A DNA stretch of 64,000 nt from Bacteroidetes bacterium GWF2_35_48 (GTDB lineage: Bacteria > Bacteroidota > Bacteroidia > Bacteroidales > GWF2-35-48). The translations under genes were made by a program, and so were the position numbers. Positions within the stretch are counted from its first letter, which is position 1. Every line of letters begins with the position of its first letter. The stretch covers positions 40,050 through 104,049 of the forward strand of contig MEOG01000008.1 in the NCBI GenBank assembly GCA_001769125.1. Reading direction: 5' to 3'. Below, piece after piece: positions 35,822 to 45,081 of the stretch. The notes under the pieces were generated by a model. It was not told where the DNA came from, did not search any database, and saw only the letters and a list, made by a program, of their open reading frames with translations.

Positions 35822-37120
35822 TTAGTCTTTTACACAACGTAAGTTCATTGCGTAAGAAACTTTAGAAGGTTTGAATCTATTAATCTGTGCACTATTATAA
35901 GTGAGATTTCTAACCCAAACATTAGGAGCACTCTCTTCGGATGAAGACCAAAAAACTGCATCCGTATTTATGAACTGCGATGGCGTATAATTATAGTAAC
36001 CACCTGGTCTTGCAGTAAATCCAGAGCTATTCGTAGCCCCTGTATTTGGTGTAGTCCATTGGGTTGTGCCTGTTGATTTAAGATTACCACCTTCATTTGT
36101 ACCCAATAAACCAGTTGTAGTATTATCATAAGGAAATGCACCGGGATTGCTGCCAACATTTTTCTCTAACAATGTCCATTCATAGTGGGATGGCACGTGC
36201 CATCCCGCAGGACAAATACCCTGAACAGGAGGGGTACACGGTGTACAAGTTGCATCACCGTTACATGCTGATGCTCCATTCATCATCTCTGCCCATTCGT
36301 ACAAACCACCATAGGTGGTGCAATTGGCTGAATTATCACCATAACAGAACTTTTGAAATCCGACAGCGCCTTGTCCTGTTGCACCTGTTACATACGTTCC
36401 ATGATTAAGATTTTGTGCCATCCAGCATTGAGTTCCAATTTGTTTTATATTATATACCTGAGCGTCGCGAGCATCTGTCATAGTTGTAAAACCACCGCAC
36501 CCTGAACTTGGCGTGCAACAATTTGTAGTATTTAGGGTAATTGTATTAGAATTAATACTTGTCCCGCATGTATTATTCGCTCTGATTCTATAGTAATAAG
36601 CAACTCCCCCACAAGTCAGCCCTGTTACATTGTAAGTGGTAACATTGCCCACGGGCAAATTCTGATAACCACTTACAAATGAAGAAAAACTGCTGTTTGT
36701 TGAAACATCAAGATAATAGGCAGTAGCGCCAGCAGAAGCACTCCAGTTGGCAGAAAAACCTGTTGAAACAATATTGGAAGCGGCCAATGCTGAAAACGAA
36801 CCCGGTAACTGACAGGCGGGACACCATACACTAATCCACTGTGTAAGGGATGTATTGAAGGCTTCAAAACATTGAGTTGTTAAATTGAAAATCATTAAAG
36901 CTTCAGCAGGGGAAGCAATATTGTCCCTTTCTGTAGTAGTCATGCGGGGCAATAAAAATCCCTGACCTGTTGCAGAAATATCGAGTATGGCAGAATTATC
37001 TGCAGCAGCCCCTGTGTTGTTTATAGCTGTTCCCTGGGAAAAAACCAGATGGCTGCTTTGTATTATTATAAAACAAAGCCAAACCAAATATTTAATTTTA
37101 TTTCTTTTTTTATAAGGCAT
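35822..37120 (-). CDS. secreted fibronectin III / FISUMP-domain protein, LytTR-box promoter
   Basis: 432 residues, signal peptide ending SHLVFSQ. N-terminal block GTAINNTGAAADNSAILDI and a fibronectin III-like domain (YYYRIRANNTCGTS) match the 28055 and 30223 products. The FISUMP part differs: MTDARDAQVYNIKQIGTQCWMAQNLNHG to SSSEESAPNVWVRNL and LRCVKD, closer to the lipoprotein at 61452. Gene conversion of the front half between paralogs would explain this. Its upstream region carries the 55-bp box described at 37148-37237, so it is probably controlled by the LytTR regulator at 41738. Confidence 0.88.
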   Translation of the reverse strand: MPYKKRNKIKYLVWLCFIIIQSSHLVFSQGTAINNTGAAADNSAILDISATGQGFLLPRMTTTERDNIASPAEALMIFNLTTQCFEAFNTSLTQWISVWCPACQLPGSFSALAASNIVSTGFSANWSASAGATAYYLDVSTNSSFSSFVSGYQNLPVGNVTTYNVTGLTCGGVAYYYRIRANNTCGTSINSNTITLNTTNCCTPSSGCGGFTTMTDARDAQVYNIKQIGTQCWMAQNLNHGTYVTGATGQGAVGFQKFCYGDNSANCTTYGGLYEWAEMMNGASACNGDATCTPCTPPVQGICPAGWHVPSHYEWTLLEKNVGSNPGAFPYDNTTTGLLGTNEGGNLKSTGTTQWTTPNTGATNSSGFTARPGGYYNYTPSQFINTDAVFWSSSEESAPNVWVRNLTYNSAQINRFKPSKVSYAMNLRCVKD

Positions 37121-37147
37121 TTCTGATAGATTTTTTTAATTTAATTG

Positions 37148-37237
37148 TAAAAATAACCTGAATAAAGCTTATTCTCAACCTGTATTTTATATATAGCCTG
37201 AATGAATTGATAAATGACCTGTTTAAATAAATATATA
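37148..37237 (-). promoter_or_regulatory. candidate LytTR-controlled promoter, copy 1
   Basis: The block 37183-37237 matches 38734-38788 at 52 of 55 bases. On the minus strand it has half-sites ACAGGTCAT (37222-37214) and TCAGGCTAT (37201-37193), 21 bases apart, the spacing known for LytTR direct repeats. A TATTTTTA -7-like box lies at 37155-37148, at the same distance as in copy 2. No -33 TTTG is present, as expected for an activated promoter. Confidence 0.7.
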
Positions 37238-37281
37238 GCCGAATTGTTTTCCATTGTTGAGCATCACAATCCTTTATAAGT

Positions 37282-37319
37282 AAAAAAGTTCCTGTCTTTA
37301 TCAGTACAGGAACTTTTTA
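37282..37319 (-). terminator. terminator of the SprB-repeat protein gene
   Basis: AAAAAAGTTCCTGT pairs with ACAGGAACTTTTT around a ten-base loop, with A/T runs on both sides so it can work in both directions. It lies 20 bases after the stop at 37340. Confidence 0.85.
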
Positions 37320-37339
37320 ACCAATGAAAACCGAGTCGG

Positions 37340-38656
37340 TTATTCGTTAACGATTAAGCTTATTTGTTTAGTAAATATTTGCCTGTTGTTCGTGATTCTG
37401 ACAATATATTGTCCCTGTGAAAATTTTCTTAAATCAATGACATTTATATTTTCAGCATCTTTCAAATAATATATCCTTTCCCCGATGATTGAAAAGATTT
37501 CGATAGTTGACTGCCCAACTGTGGAAATATAAAATACACCATTAGATGGATTCGGAAAAATATCAATTTGGTCTGTAAACTGAATATCAACGTTGGTATT
37601 GCTGGCTTTTACCTGTATTTCAGGTGATACGTAAGTACAATAAGAATTATCTGTAATTGTAACTCTATACAAACCTTCTACAAGATTGCCGGGACTACTA
37701 ACAGTTGCCTCGTTTGACCATAAGTACGAATACGGGTACACTCCACCAGTAGCATAAAGAGCAATGGCTCCGTCTGCAGAATCGGGAGAAGAGCAATCTG
37801 TAACAACATAGGTAGCCTGTAGCGGAAGTGGCTCTGTTATAGTCTGACTCAACCATACTGTCTGTCCCATTGCATCTATAATTGTTACAGTATATGGACC
37901 AGCGCATAAATTTAATATTTCAGGTGTTGCTTCACCGGTGTTCCACAAAAAAGTATAGGGGGGCTGTCCTCCTGATGGCCAAGCAATAGCAGAGCCATCA
38001 CACAATTCACTACATGTACAGTTTGAACTTTGAATAAAACCTTCAAGTGGTGGAGGTCCGTCAAAATAAATATTAAATCCCAGAGTAGCCGTATCGCAAA
38101 GCCATATTGTGTCATTCCCTACAATTACAGAGTCGCACAGAACAGTAGAATCACAGCCAACAAGGTAACGGGCAGTGAGCTTAATAAAAATAGTCTCTCC
38201 TGCGGGGATGAAGAATGCCCCACTAATTTGTCCTGTGGTCGTGGAAGTATCAATTGCTTCAAACAAACAGTTAGAATTGCTTTCAGGGCAATTATCCGTA
38301 ACAAAAATGCCATAATAGGGATGCGAAAAACTAATATCAAGATTGTAAAAACCGTTACTATTACTCGTAAATGAAAACACATAATCCTGGTTTAAGTATC
38401 CAGAGCAACTGTCAATCTGATCTGTAAATAAACTATCTAAAAGGCAGGATCCGTCAATATGAGAGCCAGCATTTGCCATTGATACATTTGTTGCTGCAAA
38501 CGGGTATCCCGGTATGACGTGAGGGGTACTGCAACTGCTCCCGGTCTGTGCACTGACGTTAAAAAAGCTTATTAAAAAAAGAAACCCAATTAAGCCTGAT
38601 ATGTATTTTCTTTTTCCTCGAAAAGTTACTTTTCTAAAACTGTAGTTTTTTTTCAT
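37340..38656 (-). CDS. secreted protein with SprB-like repeats and type A T9SS sorting domain
   Basis: 438 residues; the signal peptide ends FFNVSAQ. Residues about 35-200 form a Cys-containing beta domain. Two SprB-like repeats follow: CSELCDGSAIAWPSGGQPPYTFLWNTGE and CSSPDSADGAIALYATGGVYPYSYLWS, the type found in gliding adhesins. The final 75 residues (DIFPNPSNGVFYIS to TKQISLIVN) are a type A sorting domain. It lies divergent from the sensor kinase gene, and its promoter carries copy 2 of the 55-bp box, so LytTR control is likely. An intrinsic terminator follows. Confidence 0.87.
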   Translation of the reverse strand: MKKNYSFRKVTFRGKRKYISGLIGFLFLISFFNVSAQTGSSCSTPHVIPGYPFAATNVSMANAGSHIDGSCLLDSLFTDQIDSCSGYLNQDYVFSFTSNSNGFYNLDISFSHPYYGIFVTDNCPESNSNCLFEAIDTSTTTGQISGAFFIPAGETIFIKLTARYLVGCDSTVLCDSVIVGNDTIWLCDTATLGFNIYFDGPPPLEGFIQSSNCTCSELCDGSAIAWPSGGQPPYTFLWNTGEATPEILNLCAGPYTVTIIDAMGQTVWLSQTITEPLPLQATYVVTDCSSPDSADGAIALYATGGVYPYSYLWSNEATVSSPGNLVEGLYRVTITDNSYCTYVSPEIQVKASNTNVDIQFTDQIDIFPNPSNGVFYISTVGQSTIEIFSIIGERIYYLKDAENINVIDLRKFSQGQYIVRITNNRQIFTKQISLIVNE

Positions 38657-38698
38657 AGCTTCAAGTTTTTTTATTATATTTTTTTATTTAAATAGTTA

Positions 38699-38788
38699 CA
38701 AATGTAGCTTGTAAAAAAGTTTTCTCTTACCTCTATTTTATATATAGCATGAATGAATGGACAAATGACCTGTTTAAATAAATATATA
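38699..38788 (-). promoter_or_regulatory. candidate LytTR-controlled promoter, copy 2
   Basis: The 55-base box at 38734-38788 repeats that at 37183-37237. Half-sites on the minus strand are ACAGGTCAT (38773-38765) and TCATGCTAT (38752-38744), 21 bases apart. A consensus TACATTTG -7 box lies at 38706-38699 with no -33 TTTG. The box also lies 70-125 bases before the divergent kinase gene and could control it too. Confidence 0.72.
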
Positions 38789-38858
38789 AATAAACTCTTG
38801 TTAAAATTTTACGTATATTCGTATATTCATTATTGCTACACGAATTGGCCCATTTAGT

Positions 38859-41741
38859 ATGTTCTATTTCAAAAGAGTTTATTTTTTCTCCCTGTTATTT
38901 TTTGTAAGCTCATTTTTGTTTGCTCAGAAATTAGTTTTTAAGCATTTTGGAATAGACCAAGGATTACCTTCTTCAATTGTCTATAATACTTTTCAGGATT
39001 CAAAGGGCTATTTGTGGTTTTCTACAGAAATGGGTGTGGCACGATATGATGGGTTTAATTTCAAAATATACAATTCGGAAGATGGACTTGTAGATGATAT
39101 CGTGTTTCAGGTTTATGAAGATTATGCAGGAAGAATTTGGTTTCGTAATATGGCAAAGCAGCTATGTTATTTAGAAAATGAAAAAATCATTGAATATCCC
39201 GGCAATGATTTGTTGCAAATAAAAAATCAGGAGTATAGTGTAATCTCTTCTGTTCATAATACGAAGGATACGCTCTTTGTCGGCTTTACATCAGGAACAG
39301 CGATTTGTATTGCCGGCAAAAAAGTTACATCGTTGCAGATGTCGTTTTTTTATCCAAATAAAAATGAATTATTTTGGTTTAAATGTATTGGGAATAAATT
39401 CATAGCCTATTTGCCTACAGGGTCTTCTATTCTTTTATATGATACTATTTTAGCGAAACGAAGTATCAGACCCGTTTGTATTGAATTGAAAAATGGCAAT
39501 TATTTACTGGGAAACGATAAAAGACTTATTCTATTTAATAATTCAATTGTCCTAAACAAAATATCATACAAGAGCAGAATATATAGTGTTTTGGAGGATA
39601 GTAACGGAAATATTTGGATTGGAACGTATGCGAATGGAGTTTATTTTTACCAAAATGGAAATTTGCAAAATCCAAACCCGGTACACTATTTTGCAGGAAT
39701 GACAGTTTCCGTTTATGAAGATAGAGAGCAAAATATCTGGCTTGCTACTAAGGAAAACGGTGTTTATTTATTGTCCTCAATTGAATATATGTCTTATACG
39801 AAAGAGGAACAACTTGGAAACAACTTAATAACTTGCCTGGAGGCTGTGGGCGATACACTTTTGATTGGTTTTAATAATGGACAAACAAAATTTTTATATA
39901 ATCAGAAAATTTATAATATCAATTTACTTGGTTTAAACTCAAAAACCATTCTTTTAATAAAAAACACTTTTAAAAATACTTTTATTATTGCACATTCAAC
40001 AGATAATTTTTGGGATGATATATTAGTTGTTGAAAAAAATAAAATTGTAAGTTTATTCAAACTTAAAGACCGAATAAAATCTTTCTATTTTGATAAAAAA
40101 AATGAAAAAATATTAATTGGAACAAGGCTCAGGTTATTTGAATACAGTAAGAACCTAAAAGCAGATACACTTTTAAAAAGCATAAGAATTAATGCTGTTT
40201 ATTCAGATTCCGGAAAAATATGGATTGGTAATTTTGACGGTTTATGGCTTTTAATGAATGGCAAACTTTCGTATTATGGTAATCATTTTTGGGCTTTGAG
40301 AAAAAATATTATAGGAATTAATAAAAGCAAAGAGGGGCTTTTATGGGTAATAACAAATGGACATGGCTTGGTTGCATTTAAAAACAACAGGTTTTATTCA
40401 ATTACAACCGCAAATGGACTTTTAAGTAATAATTGTACCAGCTTACTTATTGATGAAAAAAATAAAATTGTTTGGATTGGGACAAATAAAGGTTTAAATA
40501 AAATAACATATCAAGAAAAAGATATATTAAAATATGAAATTGAAAGCTATACTACGAATAATGGTTTAGTCTCGAATCAGATAAGCGCTATATCAATAAT
40601 AAAAGATACTGTTTATATAGCAACAGATAATGGAATAACTTTTTTTAATTATAAAAAAGTATCACCAATTTTTTCTGCCCCTCTGATTAATATTTCAGGG
40701 ATTCAAATTAATGGCCAAAACAGAGATATTCCCCTACAACGGAATTTACATTACAAAGAGAATAGAGTTTCCATTAGCTTTTCGGGTATAAGTATAAGAA
40801 GTCAACGAAACCTTAAATACAAATATAAACTAATTGGAATGGATGCAAACTGGTACTTAACAAACAACCAGTATGTTGATTTTATGAATCTGAAGCCAGG
40901 GAGCTATTTTTTTCAAGTATATGCTCAGAGTTCAAATGGGGTTTGGAGCGATAAACCTGCGGTTTTGTCTTTTACTATTTCTCCTCCTTTCTGGCAAACC
41001 TGGTGGTTTATTGCTTTCTGTATTATTATTACTGTTTCGGGACTATGGTTGTTCATTTATTTAAAATTAGCAGCTATTAAAAAAAAGAATTTTATCAAAC
41101 AGCAATTGGTAGAATTAGAGAACAAAGCACTTCGCTCACAAATGAATCCTCATTTTATTTTTAATATTTTAAGTTCTATTCAAAATTTTATATTAAAAAA
41201 CGATACAGAAAAAGCTACTTTGTATCTGATAAAATTTTCTCAATTGGTTCGTTATATTTTAAACACGAGTAAGGAAACAAAAATATTATTATCTGATGAA
41301 ATACAAATGCTGAACCTTTACCTTGAACTCGAAAAATTAAGACTTGGAAATAAAATGAATTACATTATAAATTTAAATAATTTAAAAAATGCAGAAAGCA
41401 TAGAAATACCAATTTTTTTGATTCAGCCCTATGTCGAAAACTCTATTTGGCATGGTATTAATAATAAAGAAACAAGTACAGGGCATATAAATATTGATTT
41501 ATCAATTGTTGAAAATAAATATTTGATATGTATTGTTGAAGATAATGGTATCGGAAGAAAAAAAGCAGGATTACAAAGAGAAAATAAATCGTACCTCCAT
41601 AACAGCATTGGGATGAAAAATATTCAACAAAGGATTGCCCTTTTATATGACTCAAGTGTAAATGTAGAAGATTTAACTGATTCTGATGGCAACGCAACAG
41701 GAACAAAAGTAATATTGAAAATTAATATTAATGAATTATGA
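38859..41741 (+). CDS. LytS-like sensor histidine kinase with two-component beta-propeller sensor
   Basis: 960 residues. Signal peptide/first membrane segment (residues 1-22), then a periplasmic beta propeller of Reg_prop-type repeats (DSKGYLWFSTEMGVARYDG, EDSNGNIWIGTYANGVY, DEKNKIVWIGTNKGLN), a Y_Y_Y domain near residues 620-705, one membrane segment (about 712-735), and a LytS-type kinase core with the phospho-accepting His in RSQMNPHFIFNILSSIQNF and an ATPase domain with VEDNGIGRKKA. It should sense an extracellular or periplasmic ligand, perhaps a saccharide as in related sensors, and pass phosphate to the LytTR regulator that overlaps its stop by four bases. Confidence 0.93.
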   Translation: MFYFKRVYFFSLLFFVSSFLFAQKLVFKHFGIDQGLPSSIVYNTFQDSKGYLWFSTEMGVARYDGFNFKIYNSEDGLVDDIVFQVYEDYAGRIWFRNMAKQLCYLENEKIIEYPGNDLLQIKNQEYSVISSVHNTKDTLFVGFTSGTAICIAGKKVTSLQMSFFYPNKNELFWFKCIGNKFIAYLPTGSSILLYDTILAKRSIRPVCIELKNGNYLLGNDKRLILFNNSIVLNKISYKSRIYSVLEDSNGNIWIGTYANGVYFYQNGNLQNPNPVHYFAGMTVSVYEDREQNIWLATKENGVYLLSSIEYMSYTKEEQLGNNLITCLEAVGDTLLIGFNNGQTKFLYNQKIYNINLLGLNSKTILLIKNTFKNTFIIAHSTDNFWDDILVVEKNKIVSLFKLKDRIKSFYFDKKNEKILIGTRLRLFEYSKNLKADTLLKSIRINAVYSDSGKIWIGNFDGLWLLMNGKLSYYGNHFWALRKNIIGINKSKEGLLWVITNGHGLVAFKNNRFYSITTANGLLSNNCTSLLIDEKNKIVWIGTNKGLNKITYQEKDILKYEIESYTTNNGLVSNQISAISIIKDTVYIATDNGITFFNYKKVSPIFSAPLINISGIQINGQNRDIPLQRNLHYKENRVSISFSGISIRSQRNLKYKYKLIGMDANWYLTNNQYVDFMNLKPGSYFFQVYAQSSNGVWSDKPAVLSFTISPPFWQTWWFIAFCIIITVSGLWLFIYLKLAAIKKKNFIKQQLVELENKALRSQMNPHFIFNILSSIQNFILKNDTEKATLYLIKFSQLVRYILNTSKETKILLSDEIQMLNLYLELEKLRLGNKMNYIINLNNLKNAESIEIPIFLIQPYVENSIWHGINNKETSTGHINIDLSIVENKYLICIVEDNGIGRKKAGLQRENKSYLHNSIGMKNIQQRIALLYDSSVNVEDLTDSDGNATGTKVILKININEL

Positions 41742-42496
41742 TTAAAGCAGCGATTATTGAAGACGAACAAAATTGTTCAGAATATTTAAGTCTTTTATTA
41801 TCTAAAAATTTTGAGGATATTGAAATTATAGGAATAGCAGATTCAATAGAAACAGGATTGGTTTTATTAGAACGAGAAACTCCTGATTTGGTTTTTCTGG
41901 ATATTATGCTTTCAAATAACAATGCATTTGAACTTCTTCGAAATTTTAATGAAATCAAATTTGAAATTATTTTCACTACAGCGCATGATGAGTTTGCGCT
42001 AAAAGCTCTAAAGGTAAGCGCGCTCGACTATTTGCTAAAACCAATTGACCCTAAAGAATTAGCTGTAGCCGTTGAGAAGTATAAAAAAAAGCATAATAAT
42101 CCATTTGATTTTTCTAGGCAACTATCTGTCTTATTTGACCGTTATGTAAATCAAAACGATAGACCAACCAAAATAGCATTGCCTACGATGCAAGGCTATG
42201 AAATAATTAATACGGAAGACCTTATATATTGCGAGGCAGACGGGGGATATACAAAATTTCATTTAAAAGAAAATCAGGTTAAATTAGTAAGTAAAAACAT
42301 AAAAATATATGAAGATCTTTTATCCGTATCAAATTTTTTCCGAATACATCAGTCTTTTTTGATTAATATAAATCATATTGTGAAATACATCAAGGGGGAT
42401 GCGTCACAAGTCATTATGAGCAATGGCGTATCACTTAATGTTTCAAAACTCAAAAAAGATGAAATTAAAAATATTATTAAAAATTTTGCAAGTTAG
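41738..42496 (+). CDS. LytTR-type response regulator
   Basis: 252 residues. Receiver domain with EDEQN acidic pocket, phospho-acceptor Asp55 in LVFLDIMLSNNNAF and Lys in LLKPIDPKEL. The LytTR DNA-binding domain (about residues 145-250) contains IYCEADGGYTKFHL and FRIHQSFLININHI. LytTR proteins bind pairs of short direct repeats about 21 bases apart and activate transcription, which fits the boxes at 37183 and 38734. The start overlaps the kinase stop (ATGA), so the pair is co-translated. Confidence 0.95.
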   Translation: MIKAAIIEDEQNCSEYLSLLLSKNFEDIEIIGIADSIETGLVLLERETPDLVFLDIMLSNNNAFELLRNFNEIKFEIIFTTAHDEFALKALKVSALDYLLKPIDPKELAVAVEKYKKKHNNPFDFSRQLSVLFDRYVNQNDRPTKIALPTMQGYEIINTEDLIYCEADGGYTKFHLKENQVKLVSKNIKIYEDLLSVSNFFRIHQSFLININHIVKYIKGDASQVIMSNGVSLNVSKLKKDEIKNIIKNFAS

Positions 42497-42649
42497 ATTT
42501 TATAAATTCAAATGTAGGTTGAATTATACAGTTTGTTATGTGAAACCATTAATTTGTTCATTTAGGGTTGAAAAGTTTGTATTGCAAGGTTTGCCACACT
42601 ACTTTTGTGTCTCCTACCTCAAAATTCCTTCCTTATTAAACGGGTTAAA

Positions 42650-42675
42650 AAAAAAGCCGCACTTGTGGCTTTTTT
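42650..42675 (+). terminator. bidirectional terminator after the LytTR pair
   Basis: AAAAAGCCGC pairs with GTGGCTTTTT around ACTT (one G-T pair). It lies between the convergent regulator gene and the phospholipase-D-like gene. Confidence 0.8.
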
Positions 42676-42718
42676 CTTTCGTATAAACCGGGAGCTATCC
42701 CGTCGTAATCACTCCCTG

Positions 42719-44041
42719 TTACATCTTCACGACTTTTAGAACTTGATGTGAATTTCCCATTTGAAAATATGCAAAATAAACTCCTTTGGGAAGGCTTCTT
42801 ACATCAAGGCTTTGACCATAAGATGCCTTGCTCTCAATATTTATTTTTCTGCCTGACACATCACTCATGTATAAAAATAGAGCTTCAGGGAAATTCCATG
42901 TTAAATATTCATGAACCGGATTTGAAATTATTCTAAGAGTCTTTTCTACTGAATTTTTAGTATTGATTCCCGTAATAATTTCATTATACCTTGTCATGAA
43001 TTCCTCATAATACTGGTTTGCAATATAAGCATCATGAATAATAAGTGTATTCTCGTCATAATCGGTTTCTGCGCTGTTGGTCCAGTTATGAGAACCTGCA
43101 ATAACAAGTGGATCTGATGAAATATTATTTGGGTCAACAAGTCCATATTTATGATGAAAAGATCCTGCAATAGTATTATGAGACAACACATCAACACCAG
43201 CACTGATAAACCCAGGGTATTCAGACCCTAAATAATCAATATTTTCCATGATACCTTTTACAATTTTTCCGGAATTTTTTAAAGCAATAGTAGCATCACC
43301 AAGATCATTTTGATTAAACGTAAACATGGCAAAATAAAAATCTGCATTGCATGAATTTATTGCGCTTTCAATATGAGCAGTAGTGCCGTCGCTGGGCGAG
43401 AAATACAAATTAACAGATGTACCGTTAATATTAAAAGAATGTGGTGTGTTGTCTGATTTTGCATCACCAAATTTTGAATTATTCAAATCATACATTGCAG
43501 TGGAAGATCCCCACATTTCTTCAAACTCGGTTGTGTATGCCTGAACTAAAGCCTGATCCTGAATGATGATAAAGTTATTCGGATCTTCAAACATATTACC
43601 CGATGTGTAATTCATAGAGCCGCTTAACACATAACTATTCGTTGCGCTACCAACATCAATCAAGGTAAATTTATTGTGCATAATATCAACATAACTGGAC
43701 CGCACAAGTTTATTTATTCCTGCATTCAGTCCTGACAGAGCGGTATTCAGCGATGCGCTTGAAGTGATATACCGAACACGAACCCCTCTCTGATAAGCAG
43801 CATTTATACATGATACAATTTTTGATGATGTGTTATCATAAATCGCCATATCAAGCGTTTGTTGTGCTTTATTAATGTAAGCGCAAATGGTGTCATCCAT
43901 ATTGGAAACATGAATTCCATCAGCTACAGCAGATATTGTATTATCAACAGGACGTGTAAAATAAACTTTAATTTTTGAATTTTGAGCAATGCTACTTGTA
44001 GCTGCACAAAACAATAATAATGTAATAAAAATTGTTCTCAT
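42719..44041 (-). CDS. secreted phospholipase D-like protein with T9SS sorting domain
   Basis: 440 residues, signal peptide ending ATSSIAQ. Two HKD-type motifs are present: HNKFTLID (about residue 122) and HHKYGLVD (about residue 298), the latter followed by GSHNWTNSAETD, as in PLD-family nucleases and phospholipases. Each motif supplies one His to a single active site. The C-terminal 75 residues (LRIISNPVHEYLTWN to HQVLKVVKM) resemble a type A sorting domain. It may therefore act outside the cell on DNA or phospholipid; the substrate cannot be told from sequence. A terminator-like hairpin lies 15 bases before the start codon. Confidence 0.9.
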   Translation of the reverse strand: MRTIFITLLLFCAATSSIAQNSKIKVYFTRPVDNTISAVADGIHVSNMDDTICAYINKAQQTLDMAIYDNTSSKIVSCINAAYQRGVRVRYITSSASLNTALSGLNAGINKLVRSSYVDIMHNKFTLIDVGSATNSYVLSGSMNYTSGNMFEDPNNFIIIQDQALVQAYTTEFEEMWGSSTAMYDLNNSKFGDAKSDNTPHSFNINGTSVNLYFSPSDGTTAHIESAINSCNADFYFAMFTFNQNDLGDATIALKNSGKIVKGIMENIDYLGSEYPGFISAGVDVLSHNTIAGSFHHKYGLVDPNNISSDPLVIAGSHNWTNSAETDYDENTLIIHDAYIANQYYEEFMTRYNEIITGINTKNSVEKTLRIISNPVHEYLTWNFPEALFLYMSDVSGRKINIESKASYGQSLDVRSLPKGVYFAYFQMGNSHQVLKVVKM

Positions 44042-44056
44042 AATTTAAAAATTAAA

Positions 44057-44089
44057 AAGCCAATATAGAAAATTTTTCTATACCGGCTT
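44057..44089 (-). terminator. terminator-like hairpin just before a start codon
   Basis: On the minus strand AAGCC-GG-TATAGAAA pairs with TTCTATA-TT-GGCTT around AATT with a 2-base bulge pair, followed by a T-rich run and the ATG at 44041. It may end upstream transcription or act as a leader structure. Confidence 0.55.
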
Positions 44090-44109
44090 AATTTTTTTTT
44101 CTAAATCTT

Positions 44110-44345
44110 ACTTCTTAACCTGCCAGACCTGCTTGCATCAGGCAAGCTGCGTCAAGCAGGCAGGTCCTTAATCCATTTCTTTTCATCTCCCATAAGCGCA
44201 AACCTGTGAGGATACCTTTCGCACAATCTTTCCCTCAATACCTCACAGGATTGCTACTCCTACTCCTAAATCCTTTTATTTCGTGTCGCAAACCTGTGAG
44301 GATAGCCAACCCACAAGCCAACCCGCAATACCTCACAGGATTGCT
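44110..44345. repeat. dispersed intergenic repeats
   Basis: CCTGCTTG / CAAGCAGG around 44132-44161 forms an interrupted palindrome with GCATCAGGCAAG, related to the element inside the DUF5714-like gene. Two copies of GCAAACCTGTGAGGATA (about 44200 and 44288) and two of ACCTCACAGGATTGCTACT (about 44251 and 44331) follow, in opposite sense to the repeats at 5 kb. The 44042-44377 gap holds these and a hairpin; no gene. Confidence 0.8.
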
Positions 44346-44377
44346 ACTACTACTCCTACTCCCAAAAATATAAACAA

Positions 44378-44956
44378 CTAATAATTCTGCTCTCTAACCT
44401 GCATATAAGCTTTTGAATGCAAACATGCCGGGCAGTTTTCGAGTGCTTTTTGTGATTCATAAACATAGCCGCAATTGATACATTTCCACCATACTTTTCC
44501 GTCTTTAATAAATACTTTATCTTCTGAAATATTCTGCAATAGTTTCAGATAACGGCGTTCGTGTTCTGCTTCAACTTTTGCAATCATTTTGTAAGCTGTT
44601 GCTATCTCTGTAAAACCTTCTTCTTTTGCAACTTCGGCAAAGTGCGGATACAAATCAGTCCACTCTTCATTTTCACCCTCTGCTGCTGCTTTGAGGTTTT
44701 CCATAGTTGTTCCGATAACACCGGCTGGATACATTGCTGTAATTTCAACCATGCCACCTTCTAAAAATTTAAAGAAACGTTTTGCATGTTCTTGCTCCTG
44801 ATGAGCTGTCTCCATAAAAATAGCTGCTATTTGCTCGTAGCCTTCTTTCTTTGCTACTTTAGCAAAAAATTCATAACGGTTTCTTGCCTGACTTTCTCCG
44901 GCAAATGATTTCAATAAATTCTGTTCTGTTTTTGTTCCTTTTAACGATTTTTTCAT
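44378..44956 (-). CDS. rubrerythrin
   Basis: 192 residues from the start at 44956 (MKKSLKGTKTEQNLLKSF), normal length and supported by a promoter just upstream; a longer frame from 45058 runs through the promoter and is rejected. The diiron four-helix domain (residues 1-140) has the Glu/His ligands in AGESQARNRYEFF, METAHQEQEHAKRFF and KVEAEHERRY. The C-terminal rubredoxin-like domain has CINCGYVY and CPACLHSKAYM for one iron. Rubrerythrins reduce hydrogen peroxide in the cytoplasm of anaerobes. Single-gene unit. Confidence 0.96.
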   Translation of the reverse strand: MKKSLKGTKTEQNLLKSFAGESQARNRYEFFAKVAKKEGYEQIAAIFMETAHQEQEHAKRFFKFLEGGMVEITAMYPAGVIGTTMENLKAAAEGENEEWTDLYPHFAEVAKEEGFTEIATAYKMIAKVEAEHERRYLKLLQNISEDKVFIKDGKVWWKCINCGYVYESQKALENCPACLHSKAYMQVREQNY

Positions 44957-45003
44957 AGTATTTAATTTTAATTTATATTTATCATAAGCAATTTTATTAT
45001 TTT

Positions 45004-45034
45004 CAAAATTATATATAAAAATCAAAACCGCAAA
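45004..45034 (-). promoter_or_regulatory. promoter of the rubrerythrin gene
   Basis: On the minus strand TTTG (45034-45031), 19 bases, TAATTTTG (45011-45004). Predicted leader about 40 bases before the ATG at 44956. Confidence 0.75.
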
Positions 45035-45081
45035 CCAAAAAACACTGCAATTTATCATATAAAAAAATGCTGGAAAATATT

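Noticed and set aside
44957..45058. 34-residue N-terminal extension of rubrerythrin
   Set aside because: It would run through a well-formed promoter, and the family starts at the internal Met (44956).
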